From Macrococcoides animalis (GTDB lineage Bacteria; Bacillota; Bacilli; Staphylococcales; Staphylococcaceae): DNA of 64,000 bases. This document shows, one piece after another, positions 35,956 through 46,600 of the stretch. A program made the position numbers and the translations under genes. Position 1 is the stretch's first letter. Each line of letters begins with the position of its first letter. The stretch is taken from positions 248,001 to 312,000 of the forward strand of contig NZ_CP179727.1 of assembly GCF_047425875.1 (NCBI RefSeq). Direction: 5' to 3'. Under the pieces are notes generated by a model that saw nothing but the letters and a program-made list of their open reading frames with translations, did not search any database and had not been told where the DNA came from.

Positions 35956-36416
35956 TAAAATCCTAAAACAGCTTTTATTACAGATGTAGTTTCTCCTCCA
36001 TGATAAAAAACATAAAGTAATAAATAAACAGCAACCCCAGTAATCGCAGTAAAGAACCATATAATAGAAGTAATCGGTCCTAACTTTCTATGAATATTTA
36101 ATTTATCTTTCAATCCAGTATATAGGTTAATAATTCCCATTACAGCACCAATTGTTGCAAGTGTAATATGAAAGATTAAGAAAACCGTATAATATACTTT
36201 AATATCATCTGGACCACCAAACGCTGTATTTCCAATAAAAATAGTTCTAGATGCATAAATAATAAAGAAAATCGTTGCTGCAACGCCAGCAGCCATCATT
36301 ACTTTTTTATGTGCCTCAATATTGCCTTTTGCAATTAGGTACCATCCAATTGCTACTAAAATGGCACTAATTACGATAAATGTCGTACTGATTGTTGGTA
36401 AGATTGGTAAATTCAT
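35955..36416 (-). CDS. ctaM: DUF420 membrane protein, CtaM/YozB type
   Basis: A 153-residue protein with four or five hydrophobic segments (about 8-28, 38-58, 75-98, 115-145). In S. aureus the DUF420 protein CtaM is needed for maturation of the aa3-type quinol oxidase; the Bacillus homologue is YozB. It directly follows ctaG on the same strand with only 9 bases between, which supports a role in terminal oxidase assembly. That function is inferred from the family. Confidence 0.88.
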   Translation of the reverse strand: MNLPILPTISTTFIVISAILVAIGWYLIAKGNIEAHKKVMMAAGVAATIFFIIYASRTIFIGNTAFGGPDDIKVYYTVFLIFHITLATIGAVMGIINLYTGLKDKLNIHRKLGPITSIIWFFTAITGVAVYLLLYVFYHGGETTSVIKAVLGF

Positions 36417-36425
36417 AATTTCCCC

Positions 36426-37373
36426 CTATTCAAACTTCTTAAAGTAAGCATCTTGCTTTCTTTTTTCTTCTAAACTTAAACGTGTGATTTCTTCAGGTGC
36501 CAATCGTTCTGAACGTGACCAATTAACGAATACATAATAAAACATAAAACCAAAGAATATCTCTTGCATTACTTTCATGATAACTCCACCGGTTTGTTGG
36601 TCATCTTTCGGTGTCATATTTGTAAAATATTGCGGACCGCTTATCCCTGAGTTCGCTAATACATCAGTAAGTGTACCCGTTGGTACGCATAAACTCATCG
36701 CACTCATCCAAGCTTCTGGATCAGTATATGTTTTATACATTGGATGTTGTGCAAATATTATTAATCCACATGATGGTGTTAATAGTACACCAATACCGAA
36801 TATATATCCCAATTTCATTAATCCAGATAATTGTTTTTTATCTTTCTGATTAAAAATTGGATACCACATTGTAAATGCCGTAATAGACAATAAAATCGTA
36901 TAAAGAGAATGTGGTGTAGCATTTTGTTTTAAGAAATCCAAAACAATTGGCAAATGGTACAACGAAAATAATCCATTGAATGTTATAAGCGCTACTATTG
37001 GTCTTGTCATCAAAGCAAATATAGGTTTTATATATGGCATATTGATAACATAATCAATGAGATAATTTGGAATCGCAAAAAATAATAATGGTATCATCAA
37101 TAAAAAAATCACAGCCATTTGTAACATATGAAAACTAAAAATGATATGACTCAATAAATCAATTGGTGCACCTTTCATGATATAAAGCAAAATCATTAGT
37201 ACAACAAACAGTACACCCTCAGATTTTTTTAACGGTCTTCCTCCGGGTATATCTTTATACCATTTCATAGTAATTAAGAAAAAGACTATGGTTGCAAATA
37301 TAATTGCTACTAAAAAAAACGGACTCCAGTTTGCTAAAAACCCAAATATCGAGATAGATCGAATACTACCCAT
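36426..37373 (-). CDS. ctaG: Cytochrome c oxidase assembly factor CtaG (caa3 type)
   Basis: A 315-residue protein with about seven membrane segments, matching the caa3_CtaG family needed for copper insertion or assembly of CtaCDEF oxidase in Bacillus. Visible motifs include SHIIFSFHMLQM and PLLFFAIPNYL in the first half. A GGAGTG site lies ahead of the ATG. It follows ctaF but is separated from it by a terminator and a promoter-like TATAAT, so it and ctaM probably form their own unit. Confidence 0.88.
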   Translation of the reverse strand: MGSIRSISIFGFLANWSPFFLVAIIFATIVFFLITMKWYKDIPGGRPLKKSEGVLFVVLMILLYIMKGAPIDLLSHIIFSFHMLQMAVIFLLMIPLLFFAIPNYLIDYVINMPYIKPIFALMTRPIVALITFNGLFSLYHLPIVLDFLKQNATPHSLYTILLSITAFTMWYPIFNQKDKKQLSGLMKLGYIFGIGVLLTPSCGLIIFAQHPMYKTYTDPEAWMSAMSLCVPTGTLTDVLANSGISGPQYFTNMTPKDDQQTGGVIMKVMQEIFFGFMFYYVFVNWSRSERLAPEEITRLSLEEKRKQDAYFKKFE

Positions 37374-37494
37374 TCTTTAAATCACTCCATTAAATATACT
37401 GACCCTATTATAACGTAAATTATGACAATAAAGTGTATATAAATTATCAAACTTTTGACGAAATAGTGATAAAAAAAGAGATTGTCAAAAATTT

Positions 37495-37527
37495 ATTAAA
37501 AAAACTGAGACAAAAGTCTCAGTTTTT
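37495..37527 (-). terminator. Terminator after ctaF
   Basis: AAAACTGAGAC and GTCTCAGTTTT arms with a 4-base loop, followed on the minus strand by T's. It closes the ctaBCDEF operon. Confidence 0.9.
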
Positions 37528-37534
37528 ATTGTTA

Positions 37535-37888
37535 CTATTTTTTTAATGGTTCACCTATCCAAGTAATATATAATGCCATTGCTACAAAAGTACCAGCAAT
37601 AAATAATCCTGAAAGCATCATTAATTTTGCTACTTCATGTCCTGAATGTTTCATATGCATAAAGTAATAAAATTGTAGAATAACTTGAATTAAAGCCATT
37701 AATAATATTGCTGGAATAACAAATTCTTTACTTAATCCTGCCGCTACCATTGCAAAAGCAACTAGTGTTAAGAAAATCATAACTGCAAATGTTGTTACTT
37801 GCATTCTCATTTCTTCAGTTCTCATTCTTTTTTCATAGTTATAACGTTCTTGATTAAACTTTAAGTTGTGATTAGTTTCATTTGACAT
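37535..37888 (-). CDS. ctaF: Cytochrome c oxidase (caa3) subunit IV
   Basis: A 117-residue small subunit with three hydrophobic segments (about 38-110) and a polar N-terminus. The start is ATG at 37888, which shares one base with the ctaE stop (TAATG). It matches the COX4-like bacterial subunit IV, with FYYFMHMKHSGHE. It is last in the ctaCDEF operon. Confidence 0.92.
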   Translation of the reverse strand: MSNETNHNLKFNQERYNYEKRMRTEEMRMQVTTFAVMIFLTLVAFAMVAAGLSKEFVIPAILLMALIQVILQFYYFMHMKHSGHEVAKLMMLSGLFIAGTFVAMALYITWIGEPLKK

Positions 37889-38517
37889 TATCCTAACACC
37901 CCTAACAAGTAAACTACTGTGAAGATGAATACCCAAACGACATCAATGAAATGCCAGTATAAAGCGGCTGTATTAAACTTCGCAGCGTTGTATACACTTA
38001 ATCCACGTTTCATATTACGTACAATTAATAGAATAATCCATGTTAAACCTATTATAACGTGGAATCCGTGTGTTCCTACCAAGAAATAGAAAGATGAACC
38101 AAATGCACTTGATCTAAAAGTATGACCTTTATGAATATATTCAGCAAATTCATAAATCTCTAAACCTAAGAATCCTAACCCTAATATTACAGTAACAATA
38201 AACCAAGTAATCATTTTACCGAAGTCATAGTTTTTCATGTGGTATAGTGCGTAAACACTTGTCAGTGACGAAGTTAATAATAACATCGTCATTACAAATG
38301 CTAATGGTAAATGGAATAAATCTTTAGCCAATAAGTGATCTTCACTTGGAACATGATCTTTAAGCGCTAAATAAGTTGCGAATAATGATGCGAATAATGC
38401 AGTCTCACCACCAAGGAATACCCAGAAACCTATTAACTTATTTTTACCTTCCATAGAAGCTGTTTCAGGATGACTTGGCCATCTTTCAACGGTCATTTTT
38501 TCTTCATGATGTGCCAT
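37888..38517 (-). CDS. ctaE: Cytochrome c oxidase (caa3) subunit III
   Basis: A 209-residue protein with five membrane segments and the COX3 motifs GTHGFHVIIG and WHFIDVVWVFIF. It begins one base inside the ctaD stop (TAATG) and is coupled to it. It belongs to the caa3 operon. Confidence 0.95.
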   Translation of the reverse strand: MAHHEEKMTVERWPSHPETASMEGKNKLIGFWVFLGGETALFASLFATYLALKDHVPSEDHLLAKDLFHLPLAFVMTMLLLTSSLTSVYALYHMKNYDFGKMITWFIVTVILGLGFLGLEIYEFAEYIHKGHTFRSSAFGSSFYFLVGTHGFHVIIGLTWIILLIVRNMKRGLSVYNAAKFNTAALYWHFIDVVWVFIFTVVYLLGVLG

Positions 38518-40409
38518 TATTTAACACCTCTTTCGTACTCAATTAACTCTTCTTTTGTAATATGGTAGCCATGATCATCTTTAACAGAACGAGCAATCAT
38601 AGAACCAGCAGTAATTGCTAAACCTAATGCTAATACAAATGGAGCCCAAGGTTGCGTAGGTAAATCTTTAACTGCATCCAATGCCCATTTTTGTCCGTCA
38701 GCAAAGTATAATGCACCAAATGCTGCTACAAATAATCCGAATGATTGCATAAACGGTAAGATAGAATTGTTAGGCATATGTACATCACCTAAAGATTCAG
38801 CCGGTAAGATTTGACCATTGCCAGTTTTCTTTTCTAAATCAAATGCATCCAAACCACGAACAAGCGGTGTTTGAGCAAAGTTGTAGAATGGTACTGGTTG
38901 AGGTAATGACCACTCTAAAGTACGTCCGTCACCCCATGCATCGCGACCAACTTTTGGTGCTTTTGCTGTTGTAATAATAATGTTGATTAATGTGATAATA
39001 ACGGCTACTGCCATTGTTAAAGCCCCGATTGTAGATACTAAGTTAAATGTATCGTAACCTTGTCCTGGTAAGTAAGTGAATACACGTCTTGGCATACCCC
39101 ATAATCCTAAGAAATGTTGCACTAAGAATGTTAAGTGGAAACCTAAAACGAATAGGACACATGCAATTTTTCCTAATTTTTCACTTAAAATCTTACCGAA
39201 CATTAATGGCCAGTAGAAATGTAATCCTGCAAGTAATGCGAAAACAACCCCACCAACGATTACATAATGGAAATGCGCTACGATAAAGTAAGAATCATGA
39301 TACTGATAATCAGCTGGAGCTGATGCTTGCATAACACCTGTTACACCACCCATTACGAATGATGGAATGAAAGCTAATGCATATAACATTGGCGTAGTAA
39401 ACTCGATACTACCACCCCAAATTGTCAATAACCAGTTAAAGATCTTAACACCTGTTGGAACTGCAATTGCCATTGTTGCAACAGCGAAAATTGCGTTAGC
39501 TGTTGGACCCATACCAACTGTAAACATATGGTGAGCCCAAACCATGAATCCTAAAAATCCGATTAATACCGTTGCAAAAACCATTGCTGAATAACCGAAT
39601 AAACGTTTTCTTGAGAATGTTGAGAAAATCTCAGAAAAAATACCGAATGACGGTAATATTAAAATATAAACCTCTGGATGTCCGAAAATCCAGAATAAGT
39701 GTTCCCAAATAATTGTATTACCACCTTGTGATACTACAAAGAAACCTGTACCAAACATTCTATCGAAAATTAACAAGAATAATCCAATAGTAAGTGGTGG
39801 GAATGCAAATACGATTAATACTGATGCAATAAACGTAGTCCAAGTTAATAATGGCATACGCATATATGTCATACCCGGTGCACGCATATTCATAATTGTA
39901 ACTATGAAGTTAATACCTGCAATTAATGTACCTGCACCAGATATTTGTAAACCTAAAGCATAGAAGTCAATCCCATGACCTGGTGAAGCTAATGATAAAG
40001 ATGCGTATGATGTCCAACCAGCATCAGGTGCTCCACCTAAAATCCATGATAAATTTAAGAAAATTCCACCGAAGAAGAATAACCAAAAACCTAATGCATT
40101 TAAGAATGGGAATGCTACGTCACGCGCACCAATTTGTAATGGTACCGCTGCATTCATAAATGCGAATAATAACGGCATTGCCGCTAAGAAAATCATCGTT
40201 GTACCATGCATCGTAATAATTTGGTTAAATAGACCTGCTGAAACAAAATCATTTTCAGGAACAGCAAGTTGAATACGAATAAACATCGCTTCAATACCAC
40301 CCATGGCGAAGAATAATCCACCCATGATTAGATATAATATAGCAATCTTTTTATGGTCAACTGTTGTTAAATACTCCATAATTAAACCACGTTTTTTTTG
40401 TGTAGCCAA
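38517..40409 (-). CDS. ctaD: Cytochrome c oxidase (caa3) subunit I
   Basis: Catalytic subunit that reduces oxygen at the heme a3-CuB centre and pumps protons. The 630-residue protein shows ITMHGTTMIF for the heme a ligand, FGHPEVYILILP with the CuB histidine and the conserved Glu/Tyr of A-type oxidases, AHHMFTVGM for two further CuB histidines, and AHFHYVIVGG for the heme histidines. Its length fits Bacillus caa3 CtaD. Twenty-two bases separate it from ctaC. Confidence 0.96.
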   Translation of the reverse strand: MATQKKRGLIMEYLTTVDHKKIAILYLIMGGLFFAMGGIEAMFIRIQLAVPENDFVSAGLFNQIITMHGTTMIFLAAMPLLFAFMNAAVPLQIGARDVAFPFLNALGFWLFFFGGIFLNLSWILGGAPDAGWTSYASLSLASPGHGIDFYALGLQISGAGTLIAGINFIVTIMNMRAPGMTYMRMPLLTWTTFIASVLIVFAFPPLTIGLFLLIFDRMFGTGFFVVSQGGNTIIWEHLFWIFGHPEVYILILPSFGIFSEIFSTFSRKRLFGYSAMVFATVLIGFLGFMVWAHHMFTVGMGPTANAIFAVATMAIAVPTGVKIFNWLLTIWGGSIEFTTPMLYALAFIPSFVMGGVTGVMQASAPADYQYHDSYFIVAHFHYVIVGGVVFALLAGLHFYWPLMFGKILSEKLGKIACVLFVLGFHLTFLVQHFLGLWGMPRRVFTYLPGQGYDTFNLVSTIGALTMAVAVIITLINIIITTAKAPKVGRDAWGDGRTLEWSLPQPVPFYNFAQTPLVRGLDAFDLEKKTGNGQILPAESLGDVHMPNNSILPFMQSFGLFVAAFGALYFADGQKWALDAVKDLPTQPWAPFVLALGLAITAGSMIARSVKDDHGYHITKEELIEYERGVK

Positions 40410-40431
40410 TTGTGTAACCTCCCTTTATTTA

Positions 40432-41493
40432 TTACTCTTCAACTTTACGTTCCATTAAATATTTAGCTAATGCATCGATGTCAGAGTCTGATACTTTATA
40501 TGCACCAGTCATTTTATTACCTGGTTTGTATTTTTCAGGATCTTTAATCCATTTTTTTAAGTTTTCTTCATTATGTTCCATAACACCGGCAACAGTTGTT
40601 CTTTCTCCAAATGTTGTTAAGTTAGGTCCTTTTGCGCCTTTACCTGTTGGTGTTACAGCATGACATCCTTGACAAGATTGTTTGAATACTTCTTCACCTT
40701 GTTTAGCGTCAGTAGTAGCAACTGGTTTCTTTACATCTTGCATTTTTGAAACCCAAGTTTTGAAATCATCTTTAGATAATGTCTTAACTTTGAAATCCAT
40801 TAATGCATGTGATGGTCCACATAACTCAGCACATTTTCCGTAGAACATATTTTTAGCATCTTTAGCTTTTTCGCCATCAAATATTAGATAAAACTTATTA
40901 ATGTTTTCTACGTTAGTATCCATTTTTCCACCCACTGCTGGAATCCAGAACGAGTGTTTTACATCAGCAGAATGTAATTTAAAGTAAACTTTAGTATCTG
41001 TTGGTACAACTAGTTCTTGACTCGTTACAATCTTTTGGTTAGGATATTCAAATTCCCACCAGTAAAGATTTGCTGTTACATCAACTACGATTTCTTTATT
41101 GTTTCCTTTAGCATCTACTTTATCCATCGCCTTAGTATCTGCTAACTTAAAAGTAAGCATCACTGTTGGAATCGCTAAGATAATAAGTAATAGAATAGGA
41201 ATACCAGTCCAGATAATTTCTAATTTATGATTACCATGAACGTCTTTCGGTACAAAATCTTCTCCAACTTTACTACGTCTAAATTTGATAATCGCTAAAA
41301 CAAAAATAATAACAACTACTACGATTACAAATAACATGATGTATACAGCTAACATCATTAAGTTGAATTGATCTTTTGCAACTTCCCCTGCTGGACGTAA
41401 AGCAGAAAGATGTGGTTCACCACAACCCGCCAATGTCATTAATAATAATGAAATTAAGCCCATCAACTTCACATTTTTAAAATTGTTTTTCAT
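40432..41493 (-). CDS. ctaC: Cytochrome c oxidase (caa3) subunit II with fused cytochrome c
   Basis: Accepts electrons and passes them through CuA to subunit I. The 353-residue protein has a lipoprotein signal with lipobox LAGC (Cys24) and two membrane helices (about 45-70 and 92-115). The CuA domain follows, with His180, Cys221, Cys225, His229 and Met232 in HSFWIP and CAELCGPSHALM, and a C-terminal cytochrome c domain with heme site CQGCH (Cys274, Cys277, His278). The fused cytochrome c is the mark of the caa3 type. It is preceded by ctaB. Confidence 0.96.
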   Translation of the reverse strand: MKNNFKNVKLMGLISLLLMTLAGCGEPHLSALRPAGEVAKDQFNLMMLAVYIMLFVIVVVVIIFVLAIIKFRRSKVGEDFVPKDVHGNHKLEIIWTGIPILLLIILAIPTVMLTFKLADTKAMDKVDAKGNNKEIVVDVTANLYWWEFEYPNQKIVTSQELVVPTDTKVYFKLHSADVKHSFWIPAVGGKMDTNVENINKFYLIFDGEKAKDAKNMFYGKCAELCGPSHALMDFKVKTLSKDDFKTWVSKMQDVKKPVATTDAKQGEEVFKQSCQGCHAVTPTGKGAKGPNLTTFGERTTVAGVMEHNEENLKKWIKDPEKYKPGNKMTGAYKVSDSDIDALAKYLMERKVEE

Positions 41494-41524
41494 TTAATTC
41501 TAACCCCTCTTTCACCATTCATAA

Positions 41525-42448
41525 TCAAATCATTTGAATTAATGTAACTACCACAATCATAACAAAAAATATCATCAAATAGTTCAAAGAATAGATAAAC
41601 ATTGACATCGCCCATTTATTCTCTTTAACATTTGACTTAAATCCAGATAGAGCTAATAATAACCAACCAAGATTTAAAATTGTTGCAAGCACTATAAAAA
41701 TAGTTCCGAGCTCATCCATTAAAAATGGTGTTGGTAGAAGTAAAGCAACCCAGAATAACATTCCAAGTCTAGTTCTAGCAAAACCTTTAACAGATGGTAA
41801 CATTGGTATACCTGCTAACGCATACTCATCTTTACGTTTAATCGCAAGCGCATAAAAATGTGCTGGTTGCCATATAAACATAATTACGAATAACATCCAA
41901 GCAACTTTTGAAAGATTAGGATCAATTGCGGCCCAACCTACTAAAGGTGGTATTGCCCCAGGAAAGCTACCTATTATAGTATTAGACACTAAATGACGTT
42001 TAGACCAGACAGAGTATAACACCACGTAACCAAATATCCCTAAAAAGCCAATGATACCCGTCTCTACATTTATCATGAAGAGTAATACTTCTCCAATAAA
42101 CATCAATAAAAAGCTTAATTGGAATATCGCTTGTGTACCAATCTTTCCAGTAACACTCGGTCTATTTTGTTTACTTGGCATTATGCTGTCAATATCTTGA
42201 TCATAAAAGTTATTTAATGCACAACTTCCTGCCATAATAAGTGTAGAGCCAATCAGCATCGTTAATAGTTCAGGAATGCTACTTAAAAATGAACGCTGTG
42301 TCATCATGATTGCAATAAATGCACCCGCAAACGTTGGAATCAAATTTCCTTGAACGAGACCAAGCTTGATAACTGCTTTAACATCTTTAAATGTCAATCG
42401 CGATTCATCAATTGATTTGACGCTTTTTAAGGTTTGTTCATTTTGCAT
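41525..42448 (-). CDS. ctaB: Protoheme IX farnesyltransferase (heme O synthase)
   Basis: Attaches a farnesyl chain to heme B, the first step to heme A. The 307-residue protein has about nine membrane segments and the UbiA-type motifs NNFYDQDIDSIMPSKQNRP and YALAIKRKDEYALAGIPML. I use the ATG at 42448 because GGAGG is then 6 bases away. It is divergent from ctaA and is first in the ctaBCDEF operon, 31 bases before ctaC. Confidence 0.96.
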   Translation of the reverse strand: MQNEQTLKSVKSIDESRLTFKDVKAVIKLGLVQGNLIPTFAGAFIAIMMTQRSFLSSIPELLTMLIGSTLIMAGSCALNNFYDQDIDSIMPSKQNRPSVTGKIGTQAIFQLSFLLMFIGEVLLFMINVETGIIGFLGIFGYVVLYSVWSKRHLVSNTIIGSFPGAIPPLVGWAAIDPNLSKVAWMLFVIMFIWQPAHFYALAIKRKDEYALAGIPMLPSVKGFARTRLGMLFWVALLLPTPFLMDELGTIFIVLATILNLGWLLLALSGFKSNVKENKWAMSMFIYSLNYLMIFFVMIVVVTLIQMI

Positions 42449-42502
42449 TTTCACCCTCCTTTAACAATACTAAAGCATATAATAACAATAATATATGAAA
42501 AC

Positions 42503-42631
42503 TGTCACATTTTCTATACATTTTCGAAATTAAATTGTGACATTTTTCTTTTTTGTGTCTTTCTAAATAATTCACGAATGTGACACATTTACATTGAGGT
42601 TAGATTGTTATACTATATCTTAAGTATATAC
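42503..42631. promoter_or_regulatory. ctaA-ctaB divergent control region
   Basis: The 252-base gap carries three TGTGACA/TGTCACA elements: TGTCACA at 42503-42509, TTGTGACA at 42535-42542, and a perfect 13-base palindrome AATGTGACACATT at 42577-42589. On the minus strand TTCGTGAAT (42570-42578) is one mismatch from the ResD consensus TTTGTGAAT known from Bacillus. Candidate ctaA promoter elements are TTGTTA (42609-42614) with a TATACT about 16 bases on. Control by a respiratory regulator is likely but unproven. Confidence 0.55.
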
Positions 42632-42700
42632 TGAAGTTGCAATGTAATAAAGTTTACATTTACACTTCACGTGGATTATGACAATTAGAGGTGAAGGTAT

Positions 42701-43609
42701 TTGTTAAAGGAAAAGAATTTAAAATGGCTATCATTGTTTACGACACTACTGATGATACTTGTTCAAATTGGTGGTGCACTCGTAACAAAGACCGGATCAG
42801 CTGATGGCTGCGGAAATAGTTGGCCACTCTGTCACGGTAAATTTGTACCTACACATATTCCAATAGAAACACTAATCGAACTAGCACATCGTGGTGTATC
42901 GGGATTGGCACTTATTTCAGTTACATGGCTTGTAATACTTAGTATTAAATACATTGGACACAAAAGAGAGACTAAATTTTTGTGTTGGATGAGCATTGGT
43001 TTTATTTTTGCACAAGCATTGATTGGAGCTGCAGCAGTAATTTGGCAACAAAACGGATTTGTATTAGCTCTACATTTCGGCATTTCACTTATTAGCTTTA
43101 GTTCAGTGTTTTTACTCACACTTTTAATTTTTGAAGTAGACCAGAAGTTTGATGCGACTAAACTTGTTATTCATTCTCATTTGAGAAGACATACTATAGC
43201 ATTAACAAGTTTTATTTACATTGTTATTTATAGTGGCGCACTTGTTCGTCACGAGAAAGCTAGTTTAGCTTGTTTGAGCTGGCCATTATGTAAACAAGGT
43301 CAGATTGGGTTGCCTGAAACATTCTTTGAATGGGTGCAAATGAGTCATCGAACGTTAGCATTTATTTTATTTATTTGGTTAAGTTACGTTGTATTCCATG
43401 CAGTAAAGAATTATAGCCAGTATCGAGTTATTAAATATGGTTATTTATCTGCATTCGTATTAATCTGCTTACAAATATTAACTGGTGCTTTATCGATTTT
43501 TACAATGCTTAATCTTTACATAGCATTATTACACGCATTATTTATTACATTATTATTTGGATTATTATGCTACTTTATTCTTTTGATATCACGCGCAACA
43601 CAAAACTGA
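42701..43609 (+). CDS. ctaA: Heme A synthase
   Basis: Oxidises heme O to heme A. The 302-residue protein has eight membrane segments and two internally repeated halves. Conserved histidines lie in LAHRGVSG (His63), ALHFG (His125), MSHRT (near 214) and ALLHALFI, and there are two cysteine pairs, CGNSWPLC (37 and 44) and CLSWPLC (191 and 197), as in Bacillus CtaA. The start is TTG at 42701 after AGAGGTG. It shares a convergent terminator with pyc. Confidence 0.95.
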   Translation: MLKEKNLKWLSLFTTLLMILVQIGGALVTKTGSADGCGNSWPLCHGKFVPTHIPIETLIELAHRGVSGLALISVTWLVILSIKYIGHKRETKFLCWMSIGFIFAQALIGAAAVIWQQNGFVLALHFGISLISFSSVFLLTLLIFEVDQKFDATKLVIHSHLRRHTIALTSFIYIVIYSGALVRHEKASLACLSWPLCKQGQIGLPETFFEWVQMSHRTLAFILFIWLSYVVFHAVKNYSQYRVIKYGYLSAFVLICLQILTGALSIFTMLNLYIALLHALFITLLFGLLCYFILLISRATQN

Positions 43610-43633
43610 CCTGCCAATTTTGGCAGGTCAGTT
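43604..43633. terminator. Bidirectional terminator between ctaA and pyc
   Basis: AACTGACCTGCCA and TGGCAGGTCAGTT, 13-base perfect arms with a 4-base loop, followed by TTTATTTT on the plus strand. The ctaA stop codon lies inside the stem. Confidence 0.93.
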
Positions 43634-43653
43634 TTATTTTATAGCATTTAAGC

Positions 43654-46600
43654 TTAAGAGATTTCAATTAATAAATCAGTTGTTTGAATACTATCACCTG
43701 TTTTAACATAAATCTTGTCTATTGTTCCACCAAATGGGGCTTGTATTGTTGTCTCCATTTTCATTGCTTCAGTAATTATTAATGCTTGACCTTTCGAAAC
43801 TGTATCGCCTTCTTTTACTTTTACTTCTCCTACGGTACCTGGCATTTGTGCTCCAATGTGGTTTTTATTTTTTGGATCTGCTTTTGGTATCGTAGCAAGG
43901 CTAGGCTCTACGTTAGTATCTTTAACGTAAACTTTACGACTCATACCATTAAAGTCGAAGTATACCCATCTAAATCCATCCTCATGTACATGACCAACAC
44001 TAATTAATTTCACAATTAATGTTTTACCTTCATCGATTACAATTTCTACTTTTTCATTTTTACGCATGCCATAGAAGAATGTAGGCGTATCAAGTAATGA
44101 TATATTTGCGAACTTTTCATTCGTTGATACATATTGTTCATATACTTTAGGATATAAAGCATAACTGATAATATCTTGGTCAGTAACTGGTTTCAATTGT
44201 TTTTCTTTCAGTTCTTCTCTTAAACTATCAAAGTCGACTGGTGCTAATAATTCACCCGGGCGAACATTAATACTTTCAATATCTTTTAATACTACCTCTT
44301 TAAGTGCTTCCGGGAAACCATTAGCTGGTTGACCGATATCACCTTTAAAGAATGATACAACTGATTCTGGGAAGTCTAAAGTTGCTCCGCGTTCAATTAC
44401 TGTCTTTTCATTCAAATCATTTTGAACCATATACAGTGCCATATCTCCAACAACTTTAGATGATGGTGTAACTTTTACAATATCTCCAAACATCAAATTA
44501 ACTCGGCGGTACATGTCCTTCACTTCACTGAAACGATCGCCTAGACCTAAACTTTTTGCTTGCATTCCTAAGTTAGAATATTGTCCACCAGGCATTTCAT
44601 GTTTATAAATTTCAGTGTGTGGCGATTTAATATCACTTTCAAAATCTTTATAATAGTGACGCACACCTTCCCAATAATGTGATAATTTCTCCATACCATC
44701 AATATCTGCTTTCATTTGACGTGCTTTACCGTTTAAACCATAGTACAAGGTGTTTGAGCTCGGCTGACTCGTTAACCCACTCATGGCACCTAAAGCCGTA
44801 TCAACTACGTCTACACCCGCTTCTATCGCTCTAGAATAAAGCATTACACCATTACCACTTGTATCATGTGTGTGTAAGTGAATTGGCATATTCACTGTTG
44901 CTTTTAATTCACTTACAAGTTCAAATGCTGCTTCTGGCTTTAATAGACCTGCCATATCTTTAATCGCTAAAATATGGAATCCTTCGCGTTCCATTTCTTT
45001 TGCCATCTTTTTATAATAATCTAATGTGTAAACACTTGATCGCTCTGGATTTAATATATCTCCTGTATAACAAATTGCCCCTTCTGAAATCTTACCAGCT
45101 TTAAGTACTGCCTCATTCGCAACTTTCATTTGGTCTAGCCAGTTGAGTGAATCGAATATTCTAAATACATCAATCCCTGCTTTGGCACTTTCTTCGACGA
45201 ATTTTTTAACGACATTATCTGGATAGTTTTTGTACCCAACTGCATTGGATGCACGTAACAGCATTTGGAATAAAACATTTGGTACTGCCTTACGTAGAAG
45301 TTCAAGACGCTCCCAAGGATCTTCTTTTAAGAAGTTATATGCTACATCAAATGTTGCACCACCCCACATTTCTAATGAGAAACTGTCTTTTAAATAATGA
45401 CTTGTCATCGGTGCAACCTCCAATATATCCTTGGTTCTCACACGCGTTGCAAGTAAAGATTGATGTGCATCACGGAATGTTGTATCTGTAATTAATACAT
45501 CTTTTTGATCAAGTAACCATTGTTTAACATAATCTGGACCATGTTCATCTAATAATTGTTTCGTACCTGCTTCAGTATTTGATTCCATTTTTTCAAGATA
45601 TAAGGGTTCAAAGTTTGGTTTTTCTTTCTTTTCTACGCCGGGGAATCCATTAACTGTAACATTTGCAATATATTCTAATGTTTTTGTACCTCGGTCACGT
45701 GGTGTTTTTAAATTAAATAATTCAGGCGTTTGATCGATAAAATTAGTCGTATAGTTTCCACTTACAAACTCAGGATGCTTTACAACATTAATTAAAAACT
45801 GCATGTTTGTCTTGATACCACGAATACGCATTTCACGTAAAGAACGAATCATTTTTTCTTCTGCTTGTTTAAATGTAATCGCTTGTGTTGAAATCTTTAC
45901 GAGTAACGAATCATAATAAGGTGATATTTCAGCACCTTGGAAACCATCCCCGGCATCTAGACGAACACCAAAGCCGCCCGTTGAGCGGTATGCCATAATT
46001 GTACCTGTATCAGGCATAAAGTCATTCAATGGATCTTCGGTTGTTACACGGCATTGAATTGCATATCCTAATGTAATAATATCTTCTTGGCGAGGCATTG
46101 CAATTCGTTCGTCATGCATGTTCTCACCATCAGCAATTAAAATTTGTGTTTTAACAATATCAACACCCGTTACCATTTCTGTAATCGTATGTTCAACTTG
46201 AACACGTGGATTTACTTCAATAAAGTAAAATGCATCTCCACTCACCAAAAATTCAACAGTACCTGCATTCACATAACCAATTTGTTCCATTAATTGAACC
46301 GCAGCATCACAAATACGCATCCTTAAATCATCAGTTAAACCTACCGATGGAGCAACTTCAACTACTTTTTGATGTCGACGTTGTACAGAGCAATCACGTT
46401 CAAATAAATGTACTAAATTGCCGTGAGTATCTCCTAAGATTTGCACTTCGATATGTTTCGGTTTGTCTATATATTTTTCTAAATAAACATCAGCATTTCC
46501 AAATGACTTTAAGGCTTCAGATTGTGCACGTTGATATGCCTCTTCTAATTCGTCCTGACTGTTTACAATACGCATTCCTTTACCACCACCACCAGAAATG

